A stretch of 64,000 bases of DNA from contig JACJYN010000005.1 in the NCBI GenBank assembly GCA_020636095.1, forward strand, positions 186,001-250,000. Direction: 5' to 3'. The notes under the pieces are model-generated. The model searched no databases. It was given only the letters and a program-made list of their open reading frames with translations, and was not told the DNA's origin. Shown here one piece after another: positions 41,711 to 51,800 of this stretch. Position 1 is the stretch's first letter. Each line of letters opens with the position of its first letter. This DNA comes from Lewinellaceae bacterium. GTDB lineage: Bacteria > Bacteroidota > Bacteroidia > Chitinophagales > Saprospiraceae. A program made the translations under genes and the position numbers.

Positions 41711-43429
41711 ATGCAGTTAAAGAAATTCTTACCTATACTGGAGTGGCTTCCGGCCTACAAAACAGAGAACCTCAAAGGCGACCTTTCGGCAGGGTTGACC
41801 GTGGGCGTGATGCTCATCCCTCAGGGCATGGCCTATGCGATGATTGCCGGGCTGCCCCCTATTTATGGTTTATACGCTTCGACGATCCCCCTGATCCTCT
41901 ACGCCATTTTTGGCACCTCCCGTCAGTTGGCGGTAGGGCCGGTGGCCATGGTGTCCTTACTGACCGCAACGGGAATTGGCGCTTTAGCTCAGGGTGGAAC
42001 CGAAACCTACATCATGCTGGCCATCACGCTGGCCCTGTTCGTAGGCCTGATCCAGTTCCTGCTGGGGGCGTTCCGGCTGGGCTTCCTGGTCAACTTTTTA
42101 TCTCACCCGGTGATCAGCGGGTTCACTTCGGCGGCGGCGCTCATCATCGGCCTGTCGCAGTTGAAGCACTTGTTGGGGGTCAAACTGGAACGGAGCCACT
42201 ATATTCATGAAATATTGCTCGATGCTGCTTCCCGGATCGGAGAGGTGAATCTGGCCACCTTTCTCATTGGCATGCTGGGCATCGCTCTGATCATGGGCGT
42301 CAAGCGGGTCAATAAGGCTATTCCGGGGCCCTTGCTGGCGGTTGTCTTTGGCATCCTGGCCGTCTGGGGGTTGGGGCTTACGGAGCAGGGGGTGAAGATC
42401 GTAGGAGAAGTGCCGGGTGGCCTGCCCTCCTTTGCGATTCCCAGCCTGAGTATGGACAACCTTAGTGCGCTGCTGCCCGTCGCGTTGGCTATCGCGTTGG
42501 TTAGTTTTATGGAGAGCATCGCCGTAGCCAAGGCCATACAAGCCAAGCACAAAAACTATAAGGTAGACGCCAACCAGGAGCTGATCGGCCTGGGCATCGC
42601 CAATATCGGCGGTAGTTTCTTCCAGTCCTATCCCGTCACCGGCGGCTTCAGCCGGACGGCAGTCAACGACCAGGCGGGTGCAAAAACGGGGCTGGCCGCC
42701 ATCATCAGTGCGGTGCTGATCGCCCTGACCCTGCTGTTCCTCACGGGGCTGTTTTACTACCTGCCCAACGCCATCCTTGCTTCCGTGATCATGGTCGCTG
42801 TTTTCGGCCTGATCGACATTAAGGAAGCCGTGCACCTGTGGCATGCCGACCGCTCCGACTTCTGGATGCTGATCGCTACCTTCGCCGGTACGCTGGCGCT
42901 GGGCATCGAGCAGGGCATCCTCATCGGCGTGGTCTTGTCTATCGCTATTATTATCTTCCGAACCACCATGCCGCACTTTGCCGTACTGGGCAAGATACCC
43001 GGTAAACCCCACTATAAAAATATTACCCGCTTCGACAATCTGGAAGTCCGCGACGATGTACTCATCATGCGTTTTGACGCCCGCTTGTACTTTGCCAATG
43101 TCAATTACTTCAAAGAAAAGATCGAAGAGGAAATAGCTGAAAAAGGCGGCCAACTGAAGCTATTCATCCTCGACGCCAATAGCATCAACGGGATGGACAG
43201 CAGCGGCATGCACGCCCTGGAGGAGATCGTCGATTTCTGCCGCGAGTCGGGCGTAGAATTCAACGTGGCCAGCGTGAAGGGCCCCGTCCGGGATATTCTC
43301 GTTAAAGGCGGGCTGGATGAAAAGATCGGCGAAGCGAACTTCTTCATGCGCATTCAACATGCTATTGATAACTTCGACGAGAAGGATAAGCAGCGGTATG
43401 AGCGGTATGTGCTGCAGACGAATGAGTAG
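41711..43429 (+). CDS. SulP-family anion transporter with STAS domain
   Basis: 572 residues from ATG 41711. SulP signature: GLTVGVMLIPQGMAYAMIAGL then PPIYGLYAS. QSYPVTGGFSRTAVN lies in the substrate region. About twelve to fourteen helices, then a cytosolic STAS domain (about 440-555, LDANSINGMDSSGMHAL). Carries sulfate, bicarbonate or other anions. A Crp/Fnr gene lies just upstream, with tandem GATACAC words between (41570-41640). Confidence 0.92.
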   Translation: MQLKKFLPILEWLPAYKTENLKGDLSAGLTVGVMLIPQGMAYAMIAGLPPIYGLYASTIPLILYAIFGTSRQLAVGPVAMVSLLTATGIGALAQGGTETYIMLAITLALFVGLIQFLLGAFRLGFLVNFLSHPVISGFTSAAALIIGLSQLKHLLGVKLERSHYIHEILLDAASRIGEVNLATFLIGMLGIALIMGVKRVNKAIPGPLLAVVFGILAVWGLGLTEQGVKIVGEVPGGLPSFAIPSLSMDNLSALLPVALAIALVSFMESIAVAKAIQAKHKNYKVDANQELIGLGIANIGGSFFQSYPVTGGFSRTAVNDQAGAKTGLAAIISAVLIALTLLFLTGLFYYLPNAILASVIMVAVFGLIDIKEAVHLWHADRSDFWMLIATFAGTLALGIEQGILIGVVLSIAIIIFRTTMPHFAVLGKIPGKPHYKNITRFDNLEVRDDVLIMRFDARLYFANVNYFKEKIEEEIAEKGGQLKLFILDANSINGMDSSGMHALEEIVDFCRESGVEFNVASVKGPVRDILVKGGLDEKIGEANFFMRIQHAIDNFDEKDKQRYERYVLQTNE

Positions 43430-43843
43430 GTCGTTGTTCGCAAGTTCGCTATTCGCAGGTTCGCCTACCGAATACCACTGTTCGGCGTTCGTAGGTTTGC
43501 TGTTCGCAGAGTGTCCTACCGAATACCGAACTCCGAAAAAAGGGATTCAGTTTGAGAAACTTCCCTTCTACCCAGGAAGGGTAGTTTCTTAAACCTTCCC
43601 TAAACCTTCCCTAACTTCCCTTCTACCCAGGAAGGGTAGTTTCTTAAACCTTCCCTAAACCTTCCCTAACTTCCCCTCTACCCAGGAAGGGTAGTTTCTT
43701 AAACCTTCCCTAAACCTTCCCTCCCCATGAGGGCCGTTTCTTAAACCTTCCCCCAGATGGGTAGGTTATTTTTTTCCAAACCCCTAACCAACAACCTAAT
43801 CCAAGCGTCGGTGGTTCAATAACTGAATCAAATCAACGCGGTC
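43430..43843. repeat. intergenic region with 3 x 55-bp tandem repeat
   Basis: Three nearly identical 55-bp units start at 43558, 43613 and 43668, plus a degenerate fourth. Each contains a CTACCCAGGAAGGGTAG hairpin followed by AACCTTCCCT twice. Upstream (43430-43545) are GTTCGC/CTACCGAATACC words. No gene. Confidence 0.85.
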
Positions 43844-44272
43844 ATGGCCATTCGCAATATCGACGGGATCATTAAGCACCTGGAGGACAACGCCTCCGAT
43901 GAACTGGCCTATCTCGAATCGGTGGGCGCCGAATTCTTTACCACCGAACAATTGCTCAGGCTCCGGGGGCAGTGGGAGGTCAAGAACTATCTCTTTAAAG
44001 TTTTTCAGCAGCTGGTGGTCCGCATCGTGGCCATCTCGCCGGTTTGGATTGGCGGCTACTACCTGCTGGCCTTCCTGAAGTTGAAATACCTGGCGCTATT
44101 GAGCCTGGCGCTGTTCCCTCTTTCCTTTGTCGTATTTTTTGCCGGCCTGGCCTTCATCTACAGCTATTTCCGGGGCAAGGGCCACCTGGACCGGGTGGGG
44201 GAAATGATCGCGGAGGAGCTTACCCGGCGCAAGGAGGCGGGGAAAGGGCGTGAGGGGGGCGTTCGCGGCTGA
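43844..44272 (+). CDS. small membrane protein of unknown function
   Basis: 142 residues. Soluble N-terminus (AIRNIDGIIKHLEDNASDEL), two membrane helices (VVRIVAISPVWIGGYYLLAF, LALFPLSFVVFFAGLAFIYS), a basic tail. Family not recognised. Confidence 0.7.
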   Translation: MAIRNIDGIIKHLEDNASDELAYLESVGAEFFTTEQLLRLRGQWEVKNYLFKVFQQLVVRIVAISPVWIGGYYLLAFLKLKYLALLSLALFPLSFVVFFAGLAFIYSYFRGKGHLDRVGEMIAEELTRRKEAGKGREGGVRG

Positions 44273-44372
44273 GCCCGGGATAGCGGGCGTAGTGCCGGCG
44301 ATACCAGCCCAGCACGAGGAGAAGCTGTTTTTCTTCGGCGGTGAGGGAGAGGTTCATGGAGTAAAAATAAAA

Positions 44373-44410
44373 AAAAGAGCTTTTCCCATTGATGCAGGAA
44401 AAGCTCTTTT
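44373..44410 (-). terminator. bidirectional rho-independent terminator
   Basis: AAAAGAGCTTTTCC (44373-44386) and GGAAAAGCTCTTTT (44397-44410) form a 14-bp perfect stem. A long T-rich run on the minus strand suits the end of the secDF transcript. Confidence 0.85.
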
Positions 44411-44479
44411 CTTATTAAGCAACTCGCGCGGCCTGCTTTTGCCAACCTGGCCAACGCTTATTGAAGCCGGAAAGTACTA

Positions 44480-47400
44480 CTATTGGGCAGAGGAAGCCGC
44501 TTTTTTGGAAAAGCCTTTCTTTTCCTTCTTGGATTCCCGGGCTTCCAGTTCTCCGCTCAGGTCAGACATGATCGGGGTAGCTACAAAGATAGAAGAGTAG
44601 GTACCGACCATGATGCCCACCAGGATGGCAAAGGCAAAGCCTTTGATGCTCGATCCGCCAAAGGCGAAGAGCACCGCCACCACGAAGAAAGTAGTAAGCG
44701 AGGTGATCAGGGTACGGCTCATCGTACTGTTGATGGCCATATTGATCACTTCCTCCTTCGGCCGTTTGGTGTAGTTATTCAGGTACTCCCTGATCCGGTC
44801 GAACACGATCACCGTATCGTTGATCGAGTAACCGATCACCGTCAGGATGGCTGCGATGAAGGCCTGGTCGATCTCCAGGGTAAACGGCAGCACGCCGTGG
44901 AACAAGGAGAAAACGCCCAGGGTGATCAGGGTATCGTGGAACAGAGCCGCTACGGCGCCAAGGCTGTATTGCCATTTGCTGAAGCGGATAAAAATGTAGA
45001 GGAAGATCAGCAAGAGGGCAAAGATAGCCGCGTAGTAGGCGCTGGTCTGTATGTCATCCGCAATGGTGGGGCCTACCTTACTGGAACTGGTCACGTGGGT
45101 GCCTTCGCCATCCGGAGCTTTAAACTGATCGAAGTCGATGTTGCCGCCGGCGACGCCATTTACTCCTTCGTACAGTTTTTCCATCACGCGGTCGGAAGCG
45201 TCTTCGCTATCGTCGTCAATAAGGTAATCCGTTACTACATTGAAGGTATTTTCCGTATCCACGGCCTTAACGATGGGAGTATTGCCTTCGAAAGCCACCG
45301 CCAAGGCCTGCCTTAATTCGGGCGCATCTATCGCAGGGCCACCTTCGAAGGTCACGTTGTAGGAATACCCGCCCTTAAAGTCTACCCCCAACTCAAAGCC
45401 ACGGGTAAAGAAGGAGATCAGGCCCACCAGGATCAACGTTCCGGAGATCATGTAAGCAATGCGGCGATTGCCCAGCCAGTCGATGTTCAGGTTGGCCAGG
45501 ACATTCTCTGACATTTTGGTAGAAAACGTCATGTTGCGCCCCTTGGTATTGGTCCACCAGTCCACCATCAGCCGGCCGACCAAAACAGCCGTAAAGAGAG
45601 AGGACAAAACACCGATGATGAGGACTACCGCAAAGCCTTTGATCGGCCCCAGGCCGAAGTAGGCCAGTACGAAGGCGGTCAGCAGGGTCGTTACGTTGGC
45701 GTCGATGATAGCGGAATAAGAGTTCGAAAAGCCATCACTGATCGACATCAGCAGGGACTTCCCATCGCGGAGCTCCTCGCGGATACGCTCGAAGATGATC
45801 ACGTTGGCGTCTACCGCCATACCGATGGTCAGCACGATACCGGCGATACCCGGTAAGGTCAGTACCGTACCGTAGGAAGCCAAAGCTCCGAAGATGAAGA
45901 AGATATTGAGGATCAGGGCGATGATAGATACAATACCACCCCCGGCGTAGTAAAAGATCATGAAACCCAGGACGATGAGGAAACCGATCACCAAAGCAAC
46001 GGTACTCTTCTGGATGTTTTCAGCTCCCAGCGAAGGGCCAACCAGCGATTCCTGAATGATCTGCGTTTCTGCGGGCAGCTTACCGATCTGCAGGATGTTG
46101 GCCAGGTCTTTGCCCTCCTGAATGGAAAAGCTACCGGTAATCTGGGAATCGCCGGTGAGAATGGGATTGATTACCCGGGGAGCGGAGACCACCTCATCAT
46201 CTAGTACGATAGCGATCTCGCGGTTGTTATCCTGTGCGGCTTCGGTAGTCAGCTGGCCCCATATTTTGGCGCCGGTATTATCCATTTTCAGGGAGACGGC
46301 CACCTGGTTGGTCTGTGGGTCCGGGTTGGCGCTGGCGTCCACCACGTGGTCACCGGTAAGCGCCGGCTTGCCGTCGCGGCTCAACTTAATGCCGAACAGT
46401 TCGTAATCATCAGTAAATTCGCCGGTTTCGTAGTTCTTCGCCGGGTCTTTTGACCAGCGGAACATGAGGTCCCGGGGGAAGAGAGTCTTGATATCTTCAC
46501 GGTTGAGCAGGCTGTCGAGGTAGCGGCGCTGGTTGCGTTTGGCGGTGCCCAGCACGGCAAGCCCCTGAGCCCCGGTCGTGTTCAGGGTCAGCATATCGAA
46601 AAGCGGCCCCTGGTCAACTACTGAATTGTTGTAAGCGGTGTCAATACGGACGATCTGGCTTTCATCGACATTCCCAAGAGTGTCGGTAGCAAAAGTCGTG
46701 TCGATGCGCAGAATCTCAGGCTCCAGCTCCCCTTTGCCAATGGTTTTAGCCAGGCGTTCGTTGGCGGCGATGAAAGACTGCTGAATGCCCGGGTCGTTCA
46801 CGCGGAAAACGTTCCAGAATTCCAGTTTGGCGGCGGCCTGCAGGAAGGTGCGCGCCCGCTCGGGGTTATCGATGCCGGGCAGTTCCACTACGATCAGGTC
46901 GCGGCTGGCGTCCAGCGATACATTGGGTTGGGTAACCCCCAGCTTATCGATGCGTTCTTTGAGCAGCTTGAAGGTCAGGTCGACGGTTTCATCGGCCTTT
47001 TTGCGGATAATGCGCGCCACTTCGCCATCGGAGGTCTCGTAATTGATCTGGTCCCGCAGCGCTTCGTTGCGGGTGAAAATAGGCGCTAGCCTCTTGTCGC
47101 CGGCTACTTCCCGCCAGGAGTCATAGAAAAGGGTTACGAAATCATCCTGTGCATTCTTTTGCGCTTGAGATGCTCTGTTCAACGCTTCTGTAAAAGTAGG
47201 GTCTTTGCTGTCATTAGCAAGTGCTCGTATGAAATCGCGCAGGTCTACCTGCAGCACCACGCTCATCCCTCCCTTGAGGTCGAGGCCTAATGCCAGTTGT
47301 TGCGATTTGAGTTCCTGATACGTGTAGGATTTCAGCATAGGAATCCTAAACACTTCCTCCGAAGACATGGAGTCTAAATACTCCGCGCGCTTCGATTTGA

Positions 47401-47563
47401 AGGCTGTCTTCTGAAGGCCTTCCTCCATGTTCTGAGTGGCCTGGCTGGCGTACTTGTCCGCTGCTTTCTCTACCTTCTGAGTAGGAAGGATAAAGAAGTA
47501 TTGCACCAGCGTTACAATCGTCATGACCACAAGGAAGAACTTCACTACTCCTTTACCTTGCAT
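44480..47563 (-). CDS. secDF: fused protein translocase subunit SecDF
   Basis: 1027 residues. SecD half: LALGLDLKGGMSVVLQVDLR, P1 domain, VTQPNVSLDASRDLIVVELPGI, and VDANVIIFERIREELRDGKS. SecF half after ~residue 670: FELGVDFKGGYSYNVTF and SINDTVIVFDRIREYLN. Twelve membrane helices are expected. Uses the proton gradient to pull preproteins through SecYEG. SecD-SecF fusion is normal in Bacteroidota; the long P1 insert (about 300-470) is also usual there. Confidence 0.95.
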   Translation of the reverse strand: MQGKGVVKFFLVVMTIVTLVQYFFILPTQKVEKAADKYASQATQNMEEGLQKTAFKSKRAEYLDSMSSEEVFRIPMLKSYTYQELKSQQLALGLDLKGGMSVVLQVDLRDFIRALANDSKDPTFTEALNRASQAQKNAQDDFVTLFYDSWREVAGDKRLAPIFTRNEALRDQINYETSDGEVARIIRKKADETVDLTFKLLKERIDKLGVTQPNVSLDASRDLIVVELPGIDNPERARTFLQAAAKLEFWNVFRVNDPGIQQSFIAANERLAKTIGKGELEPEILRIDTTFATDTLGNVDESQIVRIDTAYNNSVVDQGPLFDMLTLNTTGAQGLAVLGTAKRNQRRYLDSLLNREDIKTLFPRDLMFRWSKDPAKNYETGEFTDDYELFGIKLSRDGKPALTGDHVVDASANPDPQTNQVAVSLKMDNTGAKIWGQLTTEAAQDNNREIAIVLDDEVVSAPRVINPILTGDSQITGSFSIQEGKDLANILQIGKLPAETQIIQESLVGPSLGAENIQKSTVALVIGFLIVLGFMIFYYAGGGIVSIIALILNIFFIFGALASYGTVLTLPGIAGIVLTIGMAVDANVIIFERIREELRDGKSLLMSISDGFSNSYSAIIDANVTTLLTAFVLAYFGLGPIKGFAVVLIIGVLSSLFTAVLVGRLMVDWWTNTKGRNMTFSTKMSENVLANLNIDWLGNRRIAYMISGTLILVGLISFFTRGFELGVDFKGGYSYNVTFEGGPAIDAPELRQALAVAFEGNTPIVKAVDTENTFNVVTDYLIDDDSEDASDRVMEKLYEGVNGVAGGNIDFDQFKAPDGEGTHVTSSSKVGPTIADDIQTSAYYAAIFALLLIFLYIFIRFSKWQYSLGAVAALFHDTLITLGVFSLFHGVLPFTLEIDQAFIAAILTVIGYSINDTVIVFDRIREYLNNYTKRPKEEVINMAINSTMSRTLITSLTTFFVVAVLFAFGGSSIKGFAFAILVGIMVGTYSSIFVATPIMSDLSGELEARESKKEKKGFSKKAASSAQ

Positions 47564-47793
47564 AAGTCGTACAAACTTTTGTAGAAATGTTAAAAAATGA
47601 GCATCTGTAGCCTTCTCCGGAAATCATAACGCATTGAAAAACACTGCTTTCTGAGATTTGTCCGGAGAAAAACTCCGCAAATATACGCCTTTTACGGGGC
47701 TTTGGAAATCCTTTGTAAAAAAAATAGAAAAGCGGCGTTATCGAACGTTGTCCGGCGGCCAGCTGTTTTATTGGGAGATTGTAAAAAGAAACC

Positions 47794-48651
47794 ATGAGCG
47801 AAGACAAGATATTTTTGCAAAAGGCACGCAATCTGGGCCGTACAGCCGCCCTGATCACAGGTATGCTGGGCCTGATGGCTGCTCTGGGATACGCCCTGTT
47901 TGGATTTTCAGGGCTGGCCTGGGCGGGAATCATCGGCCTGATCGGGCTGGTGGGCAGCACACAGATTCCCTCTCAGCTGATTATGCGGATGCAGGGCGCC
48001 CGGCCTCTGAGCAACCAGGAAGCGCCGGAGCTGGCCCGTATCCTCCGGCAACTTTCCAAGCGGGCAGGCCTGAGCGCCATGCCCCAACTCTATTATATTC
48101 CGAATGGCCTACTCAATGCTTTTGCCACCGGAAGCCAGCAGGATCCGGCAATCGCCATCACCCATGGTTTGCTGAGCCGCCTTAGCCTGCGGGAACTCTC
48201 CGGCGTTCTGGCGCATGAGCTCAGCCATATCCGCAACAAAGACCTGCAACTCAAATTGACGGTTAATATCATCCTGCGGCTGACGCGGGCCTTCTACCTG
48301 GCGGGGCAACTTCTGCTTTTCATCTACCTGCCCATGGCCCTGATGGGCAAGCCTCCTTTTTCCTGGGTAGTGATTCTGTTATTGCTCTTTGCTCCAACCC
48401 TGATGGCTCTGATGACTTCGGCTTTCTCCCGGACCCGCGAACTGGATGCCGACCTGGAAGCCTCCCGCCTGACCGGCGATCCGGAAGGGCTGGCTCTGGC
48501 ATTGCAAAAACTCGACTACTTCAATGAAAGCGGCATATTTGGCTTCCTGCAGCCCAAACCGGGAGCCAATGTTCCCAAATGGCTCCGCACTCACCCCACC
48601 ACGGAAGAACGCGTCGGCCGGCTCCGGGAACTGGGCCCCCCAAACAATTAG
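47794..48651 (+). CDS. htpX: M48-family membrane metalloprotease (HtpX-like)
   Basis: 285 residues. Two N-terminal helices (AALITGMLGLMAALGYALFG, LAWAGIIGLIGLVG), zinc motif LAHELSHIRNKDL, two further helices, and the third ligand in TRELDADLEASRLTG. Quality-control protease for inner membrane proteins in the HtpX family. Divergent from secDF, a sensible functional neighbour. Confidence 0.88.
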   Translation: MSEDKIFLQKARNLGRTAALITGMLGLMAALGYALFGFSGLAWAGIIGLIGLVGSTQIPSQLIMRMQGARPLSNQEAPELARILRQLSKRAGLSAMPQLYYIPNGLLNAFATGSQQDPAIAITHGLLSRLSLRELSGVLAHELSHIRNKDLQLKLTVNIILRLTRAFYLAGQLLLFIYLPMALMGKPPFSWVVILLLLFAPTLMALMTSAFSRTRELDADLEASRLTGDPEGLALALQKLDYFNESGIFGFLQPKPGANVPKWLRTHPTTEERVGRLRELGPPNN

Positions 48652-48800
48652 CTACACAGAGATTTCCCTTTCACCTTTACAACTGCTCATCCAAAAAAGT
48701 GTAACTTTCGTACCCAAACCGGAATTGGCTCGTCATAAGTTGCCAATTCCAAAAATATTGGGAGCAATAGAATGGTTGCCCACAAAAAGGAACATGCACG

Positions 48801-51800
48801 ATGAGAAAAAATGTACTCTTATTTCTTGCCTTCATACCAACGATTGTATTTGGCCAGATCACTTTTACGGATTCTTCCAGCCAGTTGGAAACCGGGACGC
48901 TGCGCAGCGGAGCCCCGATGGGTGTGGTGGATATGAACAATGACGGGCTGGATGATATTGTCTGCCTGGACAACCTGCACCTGCTTTACATCCATTATCA
49001 ATTGCCGGATACGGCTGCGTTCAATAGTGAATTCATAGCCGACCTCGCCGGCCCCAAATGGAGCCTCTGTGTTGCCGATGCCGACGGTAACGGGTATAAT
49101 GATATTTTCACCGGAGGCGCCTACAACGGATTGTACCTGCTCAAAGCCAGCAATGACGGCAGCAGTTACAATACTTCGATCTTTACCGACCCCTCGATCT
49201 TCCTTCAGGGCTCTAACTTTGCGGATATCGACAATGACAGCGACCTCGATGTGTTCGCTTGTCATGATGATGGCCTCAGCGTCCCTTTTGCCAATGACGG
49301 ATCGGGCAACCTTTCTGTTGATTACAGCCTTATCAACGCCGCAACTTCCATCCCCTCCGACAATTCCGGTAATTATGGGTCTGTCTGGACTGACTACGAC
49401 AATGACGGAGACCTGGACCTGTACATTTCCAAGTGCCGCTTGGGCGTAGATGACCCTACTGACCCCCGGCGCCTCAACCTGCTTTTTCAAAATGACGGCA
49501 ACAACAACTTTACGGATGTCGCTGCTCAGGCCAACCTGCAACCTTTCGGCCAATCCTGGGCCGCCGATTTTGCAGACATCGATAATGACGGAGACCTGGA
49601 CTGCTTTGTCATCAACCACGACATCAACAATACCCTTCACCGCAATAACGGCAACGGCACTTTTACCGACATTACCCTGGCCAGCAACCTGCTCTCCGCA
49701 TTTAACGGAGTGGGCGCCGGCATACAGGTGAAATTTGCCGATTTTGACAACGACGGCTTTGTCGACTTACTTTTTACTTCCCTCGGCGTCGGCCATGCAC
49801 TCCTGATCAACAACGGCAATAATACCTTCACCAAGGCCAATGTCCCTTTTCCCGGTGCTCCGACGCGCATCCACAGCGCAGCGGTAGGCGACCTCAACAA
49901 CGACGGTTTTCTGGATGTTTACGCCGGCTTTGGCTTCAGTTTCAACCAGCCCAGCAATGAGAGCGACCGGCTGTTCCTTAATGACGGCAATGACAACCAC
50001 TATTTCAAAGCCCGCCTCAAGGGAGGTGTCTCCAATATAAATGGAGTGGGCGCCCGGCTGGAGTTGTACGGAAGCTGGGGAAAACAGATACGGGAGATAC
50101 GTAGCGGCGAAAGCTATGGCATCATGAATTCTCTTACAGCCCACTTCGGGCTGGGCGCCGCCAACACCATCGATAGCCTGATTATCCGCTGGCCATCCGG
50201 TAATATAGACTTTCTTACCAACCCGCCTGCTGACACCACCCTGCTCATCGAGGAGGGGGATTTCTGCCTGCCCAATGCGGGCTTCCAGTTCTCCAGCCCC
50301 GGGCTGTCCGTCATTTTTCAGGGCGGAGGCGATGCCGGAGTCACCGACTGGCAGTGGGATTTCGGCGACGGGCAAACGGGCAACGGCCAGCAGGTTACAC
50401 ATGGCTACGCCGCCCAAGGGGTTTACACCGTCTGCCTGACTACCAGCGGCAGCTGCGGGCAGGCTCAGGCTTGCCGGCAAGTATCGGTGAGTTGTTTCAC
50501 CCCGGTTTCCGATTTCGTATTCGCTACCGACGGCCTGGATATTTCTTTTCAGGACCTGTCTGTCGGCAACCCCAACCAGTGGTTATGGAATTTTGGGGAT
50601 GGACAAAGCTCTGTTGAGCAAAACCCCAACCACGGCTATGACACGACGGGCGTCTATTTCATCTGCCTCACCGCCAGTAACGATTGCGGGACCTCCACGG
50701 TTTGTGAATTCGTGCAGGTGAGTTGTGGCAATATCACCACCGCCTTCGACCTGGATGCCGACGGGCTGTCCGTACAGTTCATCGATTACTCTTCCGCCGG
50801 CACTAATGTGTGGCAATGGGACTTTGGCGACGGCACTTTCTCTTCGGAAGAAAACCCGCTGCACAATTTCCCCATGACGGGCACTTACGAAGTATGCCTG
50901 AACATCAGGGGCGTTTGCGGGCAAGGGCAGTATTGTCAGATAGTAGAGGTTTCCTGCCCGCCTCCGGTGGCGCAGTTTACCACCCTTGAGGACGAACTCG
51001 TTATTACCTTTCAGGATCTTTCCACCAATATCCCGACAGCTTGGTTGTGGGACTTTGGCGACGATAGTACCTCCACCCAGGAAATGCCCGTCCATACCTA
51101 TGCCGGACCGGGTACTTATACGGCTTGCCTGTTGGCCAATAGCCCCTGCGGGCAGGATTCCATCTGCCAGGAAATTGTCGTCACCTGCAATGCCCCGGAA
51201 GCGGGCTTCCGTATTGCCAGAGATGAGCTGACGGCCACCTTTACCGACACCTCCACCCATCAGCCCTCTGCCTGGCTTTGGATTGTGGAAGGGCAGGACA
51301 GCCTGACGGGGGCCGTACTGGAATACACGTTTGACAGCGCCGGCACTTATGAGGTCTGCCTACAGGCCAGCAGCATCTGCGGAATGACGGAATATTGCCA
51401 GATGGTGGCGGTCAGTTGCGCCGCCATTCAGCCGGGATTTACGTATGAGGCAGATGCCCTGCGCCTCTCTTTTACAGACACTTCCACGGCTACCGCTACC
51501 GCCTGGGCCTGGGATTTTGGGGATGGCACAACTTCCTATCTCCAGAACCCGGTTCACAATTACGCTTTACCAGGTGATTACGAGGTATGCCTGGCGATTG
51601 GTAATACCTGTGGCGACACGGCCAGTACCTGCCAGCAACTAAGCATCAGTTGCCCGGCTCCTGAGGCGGGCTTCTCTTACCAATCGAGTATGTTGTCCAT
51701 CTTCCTGAGTGATACGAGCACCAATGCCCCCGGCCAATGGCTGTGGTCATTTGGCGATGGCAATTCTTCTGCCCAGCAGAACCCTCAGCATACCTACAGC

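Noticed and set aside
43558..43722. CRISPR-like array
   Set aside because: Units are contiguous 55-bp tandem repeats without unique spacers, and no cas genes are present.
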